Positions 1-6,538 of a stretch of 7,352 nt of DNA are shown in pieces. The position numbers were made by a program, and so were the translations under genes. Each line of letters starts with the position of its first letter. Within the stretch, counting starts at the first letter, position 1. Source of the stretch: Clostridia bacterium (GTDB lineage: Bacteria > Bacillota > DULZ01); NCBI GenBank assembly GCA_012520135.1, contig JAAYOX010000027.1, positions 1 to 7,352 of the forward strand, in the 5' to 3' direction. The notes under the pieces are model-generated. The model was not told the DNA's origin. It saw only the letters and a list, made by a program, of their open reading frames with translations, and did no database searches.

Positions 1-387
1 ATACTTGTCTTTTTGCTCACTTGGGCTAATGATACGGGAGCTTTTTTTATTGGCTCCAAGTTTGGCAAACATCGTCTTTCCCCTAAATTAAGCCCTAAAA
101 AAAGTATAGAAGGTTTTGTTGGAGGGCTTGTTTTTACGGTAGTTACTGCTTTGGTTTTCGGTTATTTGGTTTATGGTAGCGGTTACTTGATGTGGGTACT
201 TTTGGGCTGCCTTGTGGCGGTTATCGGTACCATGGGAGACCTGCTGGAATCAGCCTTTAAAAGGCTGGCTCAGGCAAAAGATTCCGGTAATTTGATTCCT
301 GGGCACGGGGGTTTGCTGGATCGTTTAGACAGTTTATTACTAGTCGCTCCCACGGTGTACTATTTTGTTCAGTGGTTTAACCTTTAA
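1..387 (+). CDS. cdsA: Phosphatidate cytidylyltransferase, C-terminal part (5' end outside window)
   Basis: This enzyme of the cytoplasmic membrane converts phosphatidic acid and CTP into CDP-diacylglycerol, the precursor of bacterial phospholipids. The frame is open from base 1, so the start lies upstream. About 128 codons are visible, roughly the C-terminal half of a family usually near 260-280 residues. Near the beginning is the conserved WANDTGAF stretch followed by GKHRLSPKLSPKKSIEG. Bases 250-330 encode the complete CdsA signature: S-x-F-K-R, then K-D-x-G, then P-G-H-G-G-x-x-D-R-x-D, with the metal-binding acidic residues intact. Two hydrophobic stretches (FVGGLVFTVVTALVFGYLV and YLMWVLLGCLVAVIG) precede the signature and a shorter one follows it, as expected for a polytopic protein. 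It ends in TAA at 385-387. In Firmicutes this gene normally follows uppS and precedes dxr; here a membrane protein gene lies between. Confidence 0.96.
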   Translation: MLVFLLTWANDTGAFFIGSKFGKHRLSPKLSPKKSIEGFVGGLVFTVVTALVFGYLVYGSGYLMWVLLGCLVAVIGTMGDLLESAFKRLAQAKDSGNLIPGHGGLLDRLDSLLLVAPTVYYFVQWFNL

Positions 388-388
388 A

Positions 389-394
389 GAGGTG
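389..394 (+). promoter_or_regulatory. Ribosome binding site suggesting an upstream AUA start at 399
   Basis: GAGGTG, directly after the cdsA stop, matches the anti-Shine-Dalgarno partner. The reading frame of the next gene is open from here, and the GAGG core lies 6 bases before the in-frame codon ATA at 399. The first conventional in-frame start, GTG at 441, is 48 bases from the core and has no good site of its own. The site itself is seen in the sequence; its use with an AUA codon is inference. Confidence 0.55.
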
Positions 395-440
395 TGATAT
401 ACCCGGTAAGAAAAAACAGGATTTAGCCGGTTTAATCAAT

Positions 441-1493
441 GTGCTTAAAATGCTAGGCTGGCTATTGGCGGCTTTTTTACTTTACTATTATTTGTTTCCG
501 GCTTTACTCAAAACCTTTAACTTTATTCTTCCTCTGGTGCTGCCTTTTATACTGGGTCTTTTGTTGGCGGCTTTATTGGAACCCCTAATAGTGTTGGCTA
601 TTAAAAAATTGAAACTGTCCAGAGGGATAAGCGTCCTGGCTACGATGGTCATCGTTTTCGGGGGTACTATTACCGGGCTGGGTTGGATGATAGCCCGGGC
701 TATTATGGAACTGTTCAAGCTTTCCCAGGCTTTTCCCGGCTATGCCCGGGAAATTGTTGTGGGACTGGAGTATCTTTTCAGTCAGGCCAGAATCTTGTAC
801 TTTGCCTTGGAATTGCCTATGGACTGGCAAAATGCGCTGCTTGAACGGCTGGAAGCAGTTTCTGCTGCTTTGATCGGCAGTCTGAGTATGTCCCTTGGGG
901 CACTGACTGCAGTTCCTAACGGAATTTTAATACTTTTTTTTGCAATCATATCTTGTTATTTTTTCAGTAAAGACAAAGACAGGATTTCTCAAACCATGTA
1001 TCAACTGTTACCTGGACCGGCAGCTTCCTTTTTACATAACATGGGGAATCAGACGGGGAATGCTGTCCTGGGGTATTTGCGTGCCCAATTGATTTTGATG
1101 CTTATTACCATGGGACAGACGCTAATTGCCTTGTATTTGTTGAAGGTTGATTATGCTTTGTTAATCACTGTGGTTATAGGCTTTTTAGACCTTTTGCCGG
1201 TGCTTGGACCCGGTTTTGTACTGGTGCCTTGGATAGTGGTCGCATTCTTCCTGGGGCAAACTAAATTGGCATTTGCGCTCTTGGTTCTCTACGGTATCAT
1301 TTCTATTGTTCGCCAATTGGTGCAACCAAAAGTTGTAGGGGACAGCATTGGCATCCACCCTTTGGAAACTCTGATATCATTATATATAGGTTTAAAAGTG
1401 TTGGGAGTTTTAGGTTTGATTTTAGGACCAATACTATTGGTAGTCGGTAAAGGCTGTTGGCGCTATTTTCAGGAAAGCAAGGTGGGGCACTGA
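441..1493 (+). CDS. ytvI: AI-2E family membrane protein, YtvI (sporulation integral membrane protein) type
   Basis: This is a polytopic membrane protein of the AI-2E/UPF0118 family (350 residues from GTG 441). Hydrophobic segments lie near the N-terminus (LGWLLAAFLLYYYLF; ILPLVLPFILGLLLAALLEPLI), at about 65-90, around 155-175, and in a C-terminal group. A long amphipathic region lies between the early and late segments. Family marks are GYLRAQLILMLI, the DLLPVLGPG loop and IVRQLVQPKVVGDSIGIHPL followed by TLISLYIGLKVLGVLGLILGP, which resemble Bacillus subtilis YtvI. The transported substrate of this branch is not known to me; members range from autoinducer export to sodium-proton exchange. 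The start is uncertain: GTG 441 lacks a Shine-Dalgarno site, and an in-frame ATA at 399 would add 14 residues (PGKKKQDLAGLIN region), giving 364 residues with a positive, inside-facing N-terminus. The stop overlaps the dxr start by one base (TGATG), which suggests translational coupling. Confidence 0.88.
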   Translation: MLKMLGWLLAAFLLYYYLFPALLKTFNFILPLVLPFILGLLLAALLEPLIVLAIKKLKLSRGISVLATMVIVFGGTITGLGWMIARAIMELFKLSQAFPGYAREIVVGLEYLFSQARILYFALELPMDWQNALLERLEAVSAALIGSLSMSLGALTAVPNGILILFFAIISCYFFSKDKDRISQTMYQLLPGPAASFLHNMGNQTGNAVLGYLRAQLILMLITMGQTLIALYLLKVDYALLITVVIGFLDLLPVLGPGFVLVPWIVVAFFLGQTKLAFALLVLYGIISIVRQLVQPKVVGDSIGIHPLETLISLYIGLKVLGVLGLILGPILLVVGKGCWRYFQESKVGH

Positions 1494-2659
1494 TGTCTAA
1501 AGGGATAGCTGTCTTAGGTTCCACAGGCTCTATCGGTCGACAAACATTAGAAGTTTGCAAAGCCTATCCGGAACAATTGAAACCGGTAGCTTTGACTGCC
1601 ATGAGGAATATTGAATTGCTGGAAGAACAAATCCGGGAATACAAGCCTCAGGTGGTAGTGGTGGGAGATAAAGACTTGGGCAAGCTCCTAAAAGAACGTG
1701 TAGCTGGTTTGCCTGTATCTGTTTATGGGGGGAATGAGTACCTGGTGGAGGCGGTGACTCATCCTCATGTTCATACCGTGGTAACAGCTGTGTCCGGGGC
1801 GGTAGGGCTACTGCCTACTTTAGCAGCAATTCGTGCCGGGAAAACAATTGCCCTGGCCAACAAGGAAACATTAGTAGCTGCCGGTGAATTAGTTATGGAG
1901 GCAGTTGCAACCCATAATACCCCTTTGCTTCCGGTGGACAGCGAGCATTCCGCTTTATTTCAGTGTATGGAAGGAAACCGCCGGGAAGATATCCATAAGC
2001 TCATTTTAACCGCCTCGGGAGGACCCTTTAGGGGGTGGACCATAGAACAATTGCAGGAGGTTTCCCCTCAACAGGCTTTGAAACATCCCCGGTGGAACAT
2101 GGGGGCCAAAATAACCATCGATTCTGCCACCCTGATGAACAAGGGATTAGAAGTCATAGAAGCAAAACACTTGTTTGGAATTGATTATGATCATATTGAA
2201 GTGGTGGTGCATCCTCAGAGTATAGTTCACTCTATGGTGAAGTACAAAGACGGTTCGATCCTAGCCCAAATGGGAACAGCGGATATGAGGCTGCCGATTC
2301 AATATGCACTTACCTGGCCGGAACGATGGGAAGGAGGTCCCAACTCTCAGTTAGATTTATTACAATTGGGAAGCTTAACTTTTGAGACTCCCGATTGGGA
2401 GGTATTTCCGGCTTTAAGTTTAGCTTACCATGCCGGACGAACGGGAGGTACCATGCCCACGGTACTTAACGGGGCTAATGAAGAAGCTGTGCATGCCTTT
2501 TTGCAGGGTCGCATTCGTTTTCCGGCCATCGTGGAGATTGTAGCCAAGGTGATGGAGAAGCATAAGGTAATTCAAAAGCCGGATCTGGAGGCCATTTTAG
2601 CTGCGGACAGGGAGTCTAGAAAGAAAGCCTCAGAGTGGATTGCCAGGTATATTTCTTAA
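1493..2659 (+). CDS. dxr: 1-deoxy-D-xylulose 5-phosphate reductoisomerase
   Basis: Dxr (IspC) rearranges and reduces 1-deoxy-D-xylulose 5-phosphate to 2-C-methyl-D-erythritol 4-phosphate with NADPH, the first committed step of the MEP isoprenoid pathway, in the cytosol. The 388-residue product is close to the 398 of E. coli. The N-terminal NADPH-binding loop GSTGSIG is at residues 9-15. ALANKETLVAAG follows, then the metal ligands D149 and E151 in VDSEHSAL, the flexible ASGGPFRG loop, HPRWNMG, and N216, K217 and E220 in MNKGLEVIEA. These correspond to E. coli D150, E152, N227, K228 and E231, so the active site looks complete and of the fosmidomycin-sensitive class. ATG 1493 is chosen over an in-frame TTG at 1457 because AAGGTGGGG at 1479-1487 sits just before it and the protein then begins at the usual MSKGIAVLG position. 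Confidence 0.98.
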   Translation: MSKGIAVLGSTGSIGRQTLEVCKAYPEQLKPVALTAMRNIELLEEQIREYKPQVVVVGDKDLGKLLKERVAGLPVSVYGGNEYLVEAVTHPHVHTVVTAVSGAVGLLPTLAAIRAGKTIALANKETLVAAGELVMEAVATHNTPLLPVDSEHSALFQCMEGNRREDIHKLILTASGGPFRGWTIEQLQEVSPQQALKHPRWNMGAKITIDSATLMNKGLEVIEAKHLFGIDYDHIEVVVHPQSIVHSMVKYKDGSILAQMGTADMRLPIQYALTWPERWEGGPNSQLDLLQLGSLTFETPDWEVFPALSLAYHAGRTGGTMPTVLNGANEEAVHAFLQGRIRFPAIVEIVAKVMEKHKVIQKPDLEAILAADRESRKKASEWIARYIS

Positions 2660-2663
2660 GGAA

Positions 2664-2669
2664 AGGTGG
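2664..2669 (+). promoter_or_regulatory. Ribosome binding site deciding the rseP start
   Basis: AGGTGG, within a purine-rich run (AAGGAAAGGTGG, 2658-2669) that begins on the dxr stop codon, stands 6 bases before ATG 2676 and 3 before ATG 2673. The spacing favours 2676, although the two adjacent ATGs differ by only one residue. It excludes the longer in-frame start at 2640, which would lie inside dxr. Confidence 0.7.
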
Positions 2670-2675
2670 TTGATG

Positions 2676-3695
2676 ATGTCAGTTTTAGTTTCGATTGGTG
2701 TTACAATATTAATTCTGGGGTTACTGATTTTTGTCCATGAATTGGGCCATTTTCTGGTGGCTAAAATGGTTGGGATAAAGGTCCATGAATTTGCTCTGGG
2801 TATGGGGCCTCTGGTTTGGTCCCGGAAGTCAGGGGAAACCCGATATTCACTGCGAGCACTGCCTATTGGGGGTTATAACCGGATGGCCGGCATGGAACCC
2901 GGAGAAGAGAATGATCCCCGAGGCTTTAATGCCAAAACTGTAGGGCAGCGAATGAGTGTTATCGCTGCGGGCAGTTTGATGAATTTTGTGCTGGCTATCG
3001 TTTTGTTCGTAATCTTTTTCATGGGCATTGGAACTGTTTCCAATAAAATTGCCGATGTCCTGGAAGGAAGTCCTGCCCAGACGGCCGGTCTGGAACCGGG
3101 AGATCGAATTATTGCTGTTGACGGCCGGGAGACATCTTCTTGGGAACAATTGACTGCCGCTATCCGGGCTAAACCGGAACAGGAAATCCGGCTGATCGTT
3201 AACAGGGGCGGCGAGAAACTACAAGTTGTATTAACCACTATGCGTGACGAGCAAGAAAATGTCGGGCTAATAGGTGTCAGGCCTTCTATCGAAAAGAAAG
3301 GCTTCTTTGAATCGATTTGGTTAGGTGTTAAGTTCTCTGTTTCTTTAATAGTCCTGATCATTCAGCAATTATTTCTCATGATTGGCGGCCAGGTTCCTGC
3401 CGATGTGGCGGGACCGGTGGGGATGGTGCAGATAGTCGGTGAGGCGGTAAATTTCGGTATCGGCACTATTCTTCAATTTGCGGCAATGCTCAGCCTTAAT
3501 CTGGGGATTATTAATTTGTTTCCTATTCCCGCCTTAGACGGCAGCCGTCTGGTCTTTTTAGCGGTGGAAGGTGTAAGAGGCAGGCCCATTAATCCGGAGA
3601 AAGAGAATTTTCTTCATTTCATTGGATTTGTACTGCTGATTGGCCTCATGATCCTGATTACTTATCAAGACGTGTGGCGAATCCTGGTTGATTAG
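2676..3695 (+). CDS. rseP: RIP metalloprotease RseP/RasP (site-2 protease, M50B)
   Basis: This intramembrane zinc protease performs the second cut in regulated intramembrane proteolysis. In Bacillus subtilis the homologue RasP (YluC) cleaves the anti-sigma factor RsiW, FtsL and signal-peptide remnants. The product is 339 residues from ATG 2676 (340 from ATG 2673). The first membrane segment carries the zinc motif HELGH at residues 21-25, followed by the conserved KVHEFALGMGP and LPIGGYNRMAGM stretches. A second membrane segment (NFVLAIVLFVIFFMGIG) leads to a single PDZ domain at about 115-190 (SPAQTAGLEPGDRIIAVDG). GPVGMVQIVG and a third membrane segment then end in NLFPIPALDGS, where D288 is the third zinc ligand. 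A final hydrophobic segment closes the protein. Length and the single PDZ domain fit the Gram-positive form; E. coli RseP is longer, with two PDZ domains. The gene lies 16 bases after dxr, as in other Firmicutes. Confidence 0.96.
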   Translation: MSVLVSIGVTILILGLLIFVHELGHFLVAKMVGIKVHEFALGMGPLVWSRKSGETRYSLRALPIGGYNRMAGMEPGEENDPRGFNAKTVGQRMSVIAAGSLMNFVLAIVLFVIFFMGIGTVSNKIADVLEGSPAQTAGLEPGDRIIAVDGRETSSWEQLTAAIRAKPEQEIRLIVNRGGEKLQVVLTTMRDEQENVGLIGVRPSIEKKGFFESIWLGVKFSVSLIVLIIQQLFLMIGGQVPADVAGPVGMVQIVGEAVNFGIGTILQFAAMLSLNLGIINLFPIPALDGSRLVFLAVEGVRGRPINPEKENFLHFIGFVLLIGLMILITYQDVWRILVD

Positions 3696-3710
3696 AGGTG
3701 GAGTCGGGTC

Positions 3711-4772
3711 ATGATACCAGCTAATCGAAGACGCAGTCGGGAAATAAAGATCGGTAATGTGGTCGTGGGCGGCAACCGGCCTATTTCGGTCCAGTCCATG
3801 ACGAATACCGATACCAGAGATGTAGACTCTACGGTTAAGCAGATACGCCGTTTAGAGGAAGTTGGCTGTGAACTGATACGGGTAGCGGTAGTGGATCAGG
3901 AGGCAGCCGAGGCTCTAAGCAAGATTAAGGAGCAAATCAATATACCCTTAATTGCCGATATTCATTTTGATTACCGGTTGGCTTTGCAGGCCATGGAAAA
4001 CGGTATTGACGGACTTCGTATTAATCCGGGCAATATCGGAAACAAGGCTAAAGTACGACAAGTAACGGCCATGGCTAAAGATAAGGGTATCCCTATCCGG
4101 ATCGGTGTTAACGCCGGTTCGCTGGAAAAAGAATTGTTGCGAAAACACGGGGGTGTTACCCCCCAGGCTTTAGTAGAAAGTGCTTTGGGACATGCCTCCA
4201 TCTTGGAGGATTTAGATTTTCAAGCCATCAAAATTTCGCTGAAAGCCTCCCGTGTGCCGTTAATGGTGGAGGCTTACCGGCTTTTGGCAGCCCAAACGGA
4301 TTACCCTCTCCATCTGGGAGTAACGGAAGCGGGGACTCTACTGGTATCTTCAGTTAAATCGTCCATGGGAATAGGACTGCTCCTCAGCGAGGGAATAGGG
4401 GATACCATCCGGGTTTCCATCACGGGAGATCCTGTTTGGGAAGTGAAAGTCGGTTTTGAAATCTTAAAATCTTTGGGGCTACGGGAAAGGGGAATTGAAC
4501 TGATATCCTGTCCTACCTGTGGCAGGTGCCAGATTGATTTGGTTCACTTGGCGGAAGAAGTCGAAAAGCGTCTGGCTTTTGTCAATAAACCCTTGAAAGT
4601 AGCGGTCATGGGTTGCCCCGTGAACGGTCCCGGCGAAGCTAGGCAGGCGGATGTGGGTATTGCCGGTGGCAAGGGGTTGGGTTTAGTATTTAGGCATGGG
4701 GAAATAGTAGCCAAAGTGCCTCAAAAAGAGCTAATTGAGTCGTTGGTTCGTGAAGTAGAGAAAATGGTCTAA
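3711..4772 (+). CDS. ispG: 4-hydroxy-3-methylbut-2-en-1-yl diphosphate synthase (flavodoxin/ferredoxin)
   Basis: IspG (GcpE) reductively opens 2-C-methyl-D-erythritol 2,4-cyclodiphosphate to HMBPP, the penultimate MEP pathway step, using a [4Fe-4S] cluster and reduced flavodoxin or ferredoxin. The 353-residue protein starts with RRRSREIKIGNVVVGG and QSMTNTDTRDVD, typical of the TIM-barrel part, which also shows IPLIADIHFDY, INPGNIG and IRIGVNAGSLE. The C-terminal cluster domain has CPTC with C267 and C270, then C302 in MGCPVNGPGEA with E309. These align with E. coli C270, C273, C305 and E312, the four iron ligands. The length matches the compact bacterial form without the extra plant-type domain. 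ATG 3711 follows AGAGGTGGAG (3694-3703), which overlaps the rseP stop codon. Its position beside dxr puts two MEP enzymes in the same transcript. Confidence 0.98.
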   Translation: MIPANRRRSREIKIGNVVVGGNRPISVQSMTNTDTRDVDSTVKQIRRLEEVGCELIRVAVVDQEAAEALSKIKEQINIPLIADIHFDYRLALQAMENGIDGLRINPGNIGNKAKVRQVTAMAKDKGIPIRIGVNAGSLEKELLRKHGGVTPQALVESALGHASILEDLDFQAIKISLKASRVPLMVEAYRLLAAQTDYPLHLGVTEAGTLLVSSVKSSMGIGLLLSEGIGDTIRVSITGDPVWEVKVGFEILKSLGLRERGIELISCPTCGRCQIDLVHLAEEVEKRLAFVNKPLKVAVMGCPVNGPGEARQADVGIAGGKGLGLVFRHGEIVAKVPQKELIESLVREVEKMV

Positions 4773-4791
4773 GGAGTAGGAGGTAATAATA

Positions 4792-6501
4792 GTGCTTGCA
4801 AGTAAGATTTTCACTCCCACTTTACGGGATGTTCCCGCTGAGGCAGAGATTGTCAGTCATCAGTTGCTGTTAAGAGCCGGTTTCATGAGGAAGTCAACAG
4901 CCGGTGTTTATACCATTTTGCCTATGGGCCACCGGGTTATTAATAAAATCATTAAAATTGTAGAAGAAGAAATGAATAAGGCCGACGGTCAGGAGCTTTA
5001 TTTGCCTATTATCCAGCCGGCGGAGTTATGGCTGGAAAGCGGTCGTTGGCATGTTTACGGTCCAGAATTGTTCAAGCTAAAAGACCGCCATAATCGGGAT
5101 TTTTGTTTGGGACCAACCCACGAAGAAATAATTACTGATTTAGTGAAAAAAGAGGTAAGCTCTTACAAACAGCTACCTTTGCTACTGTATCAAATTCAAA
5201 ATAAATACAGGGATGAAAGACGGCCTCGTTTTGGTCTAATGAGGAGCAGGGAATTCATTATGAAAGACCTTTACTCTTTTGACCGGGATGAAGAGGGCCT
5301 GGACATCAGTTATCAGAAGATGTTCGATGCTTATACCAATGTATTTAAACGGTGTGGTCTAAAGTTCCGTCCTGTGGAAGCAGATTCCGGCGCCATCGGG
5401 GGAAACCGTTCCCATGAATTTGTCGTTTTAGCCGGTTCCGGTGAAGCAGAGATTGTCTATTGTGAAAGCTGCGATTACGCTGCCAACGTGGAAAGGGCGG
5501 AAGCAGTTAATGCTGGTATTAATCCGGATGCTAATCCGGAAAAAATGAGTAAAGTAGCCACACCAAATATCAAAACCATCCAAGAAATAAGTGACTTTTT
5601 ACAAGTGTCTCCGGAGCAATGTTTAAAAACCTTGGTTTATTTAGCCGACGGGAAACCGGTGGCAGTAGTGGTCCGGGGAGACCGGGAAGTCAATGAAATA
5701 AAGCTTAAAAATAAGTTGGATTGTTTGGAACTGGAACTGGCCAGAGACGATGCTGTTCTGGAGTTATCCGGTGTGCCGGTAGGCTCTTTAGGGCCGGTGG
5801 GCTTAAAGGGCATCCCCGTCTATCTGGATGAAGAAGCCTCGTTAGTAGTTAATGGGGTAACGGGAGCTAATGAGGTAGACCATCATTTGATCAACGTAAA
5901 CTATCCCAGAGACTATCAAGCCCAGTTAATTGGGGATTTCCGCCTGGTTGGTGCCGGGGATAAATGTCCTGTTTGCCAAGCAGAACTTAGCAGTGCCCGG
6001 GGTATTGAAGTGGGCCAGGTCTTTAAGCTGGGGACTAAGTATAGTGAAGCCATGGATGCCACTTTTGTGGATGAGCATGGTCAAAGGCAATATATGGTGA
6101 TGGGTTGTTACGGCATCGGTATCACCAGAACTATGGCGGCTGCTGTAGAACAAAACTATGATGAGAACGGAATTATTTGGCCTTTGGCGATTGCTCCTTT
6201 CCAAGTAGCAATTGTGCCTGTGTCCAATAAAGATGAAGCACAGATGAAGGCAGCTTTTTCAATTTACCGGGAACTGCTGAAAAGGGGGATTGAAGTAATT
6301 CTTGATGACCGGGATGAAAGAGCAGGGGTTAAATTTGCCGACGCAGATTTAATTGGTTACCCTCTGAGGATAACGGTGGGTAAAAAGACTGTCAAAGAAG
6401 GAACAGTAGACATCCGGGTGCGTCGTGACGGCACTGAAATGACCGTTCCACTTGAACAAGTGGAACAAGAGGTAATGACTCTGATTGAAAGGGGGAAGTA
6501 A
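4792..6501 (+). CDS. proS: Proline--tRNA ligase, bacterial type with INS editing domain
   Basis: This class II aminoacyl-tRNA synthetase attaches proline to tRNA-Pro in the cytosol. It has 569 residues, against 572 in E. coli. The N-terminal catalytic core contains FCLGPTHEEI (T109, H110, E111), motif 2 YRDERRPRFGLMRSREF with R140, and motif 3 GCYGIGITR with R446. Between motifs 2 and 3 lies the inserted YbaK-like INS domain, which hydrolyses mischarged Ala-tRNA-Pro. Its NEIK segment, with K304, lies where the family's important lysine is expected, and TGANEVDHH is present. Four cysteines, C224/C227 (CESC) and C392/C395 (CPVC), flank the insertion like a split zinc-knuckle; similar pairs occur in other Firmicutes ProRS. 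The C-terminal anticodon-binding domain includes FQVAIVPVSNKDE and VILDDRDERAGVKFADADLIGYP. The start is GTG 4792, supported by AGGAGGT at 4778-4784 with 7 bases of spacing. It lies 19 bases after ispG. Confidence 0.98.
   Translation: MLASKIFTPTLRDVPAEAEIVSHQLLLRAGFMRKSTAGVYTILPMGHRVINKIIKIVEEEMNKADGQELYLPIIQPAELWLESGRWHVYGPELFKLKDRHNRDFCLGPTHEEIITDLVKKEVSSYKQLPLLLYQIQNKYRDERRPRFGLMRSREFIMKDLYSFDRDEEGLDISYQKMFDAYTNVFKRCGLKFRPVEADSGAIGGNRSHEFVVLAGSGEAEIVYCESCDYAANVERAEAVNAGINPDANPEKMSKVATPNIKTIQEISDFLQVSPEQCLKTLVYLADGKPVAVVVRGDREVNEIKLKNKLDCLELELARDDAVLELSGVPVGSLGPVGLKGIPVYLDEEASLVVNGVTGANEVDHHLINVNYPRDYQAQLIGDFRLVGAGDKCPVCQAELSSARGIEVGQVFKLGTKYSEAMDATFVDEHGQRQYMVMGCYGIGITRTMAAAVEQNYDENGIIWPLAIAPFQVAIVPVSNKDEAQMKAAFSIYRELLKRGIEVILDDRDERAGVKFADADLIGYPLRITVGKKTVKEGTVDIRVRRDGTEMTVPLEQVEQEVMTLIERGK
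6445..6466 (+). repeat. Perfect 10-bp inverted repeat near the 3' end of proS
   Basis: GTTCCACTTG (6445-6454) and CAAGTGGAAC (6457-6466) are exact reverse complements separated by AA. In RNA this could form a hairpin of 8 to 9 pairs with a short loop. It lies in codons for V-P-L-E-Q-V-E-Q, about 35 bases before the proS stop. No T-run follows, so it is not a standard intrinsic terminator. The repeat is seen directly; any role is unknown. Confidence 0.85.
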
Positions 6502-6524
6502 CCTCTCTAATGGATTTTGCAATG

Positions 6525-6531
6525 TAGGGGG
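6525..6531 (+). promoter_or_regulatory. Ribosome binding site deciding the glycosyltransferase start
   Basis: TAGGGGG is 7 bases before ATG 6539. It supports that start over the longer in-frame candidate at 6485, which would overlap the end of proS and add residues without family resemblance. Confidence 0.65.
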
Positions 6532-6538
6532 CTTTAAG

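Noticed and set aside
394..426. Ten-codon reading frame from GTG 394 to TAG, as a possible leader peptide before the YtvI-type gene
   Set aside because: The Shine-Dalgarno core is only one base from this GTG, too close for normal initiation, and the peptide has no regulatory features such as repeated codons or an attenuator.
1362..1390. TTGGAA, 17 bases, TATAGG: a possible internal promoter before dxr
   Set aside because: Each hexamer matches consensus at only four of six positions, and the stretch encodes conserved family residues (LETLISLYIG). Too weak to call.
2873..3361. Long minus-strand open frame of 162 codons opposite rseP
   Set aside because: It lies entirely antisense to an intact rseP with all motifs, shows no recognisable domain and is low in complexity (rich in S, P, I and T), as expected of an antisense shadow frame.
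4149..4163. GGGGGT-GTT-ACCCCC hairpin inside ispG
   Set aside because: It encodes the conserved HGGVTPQ stretch, has only a 6-bp stem with a 3-base loop, and no T-run follows. It is explained by codons.
6503..6530. CCTCT and AGGGG pairing that could hide the glycosyltransferase ribosome binding site
   Set aside because: Only five pairs, one of them G-U, with a long loop; it would be unstable.
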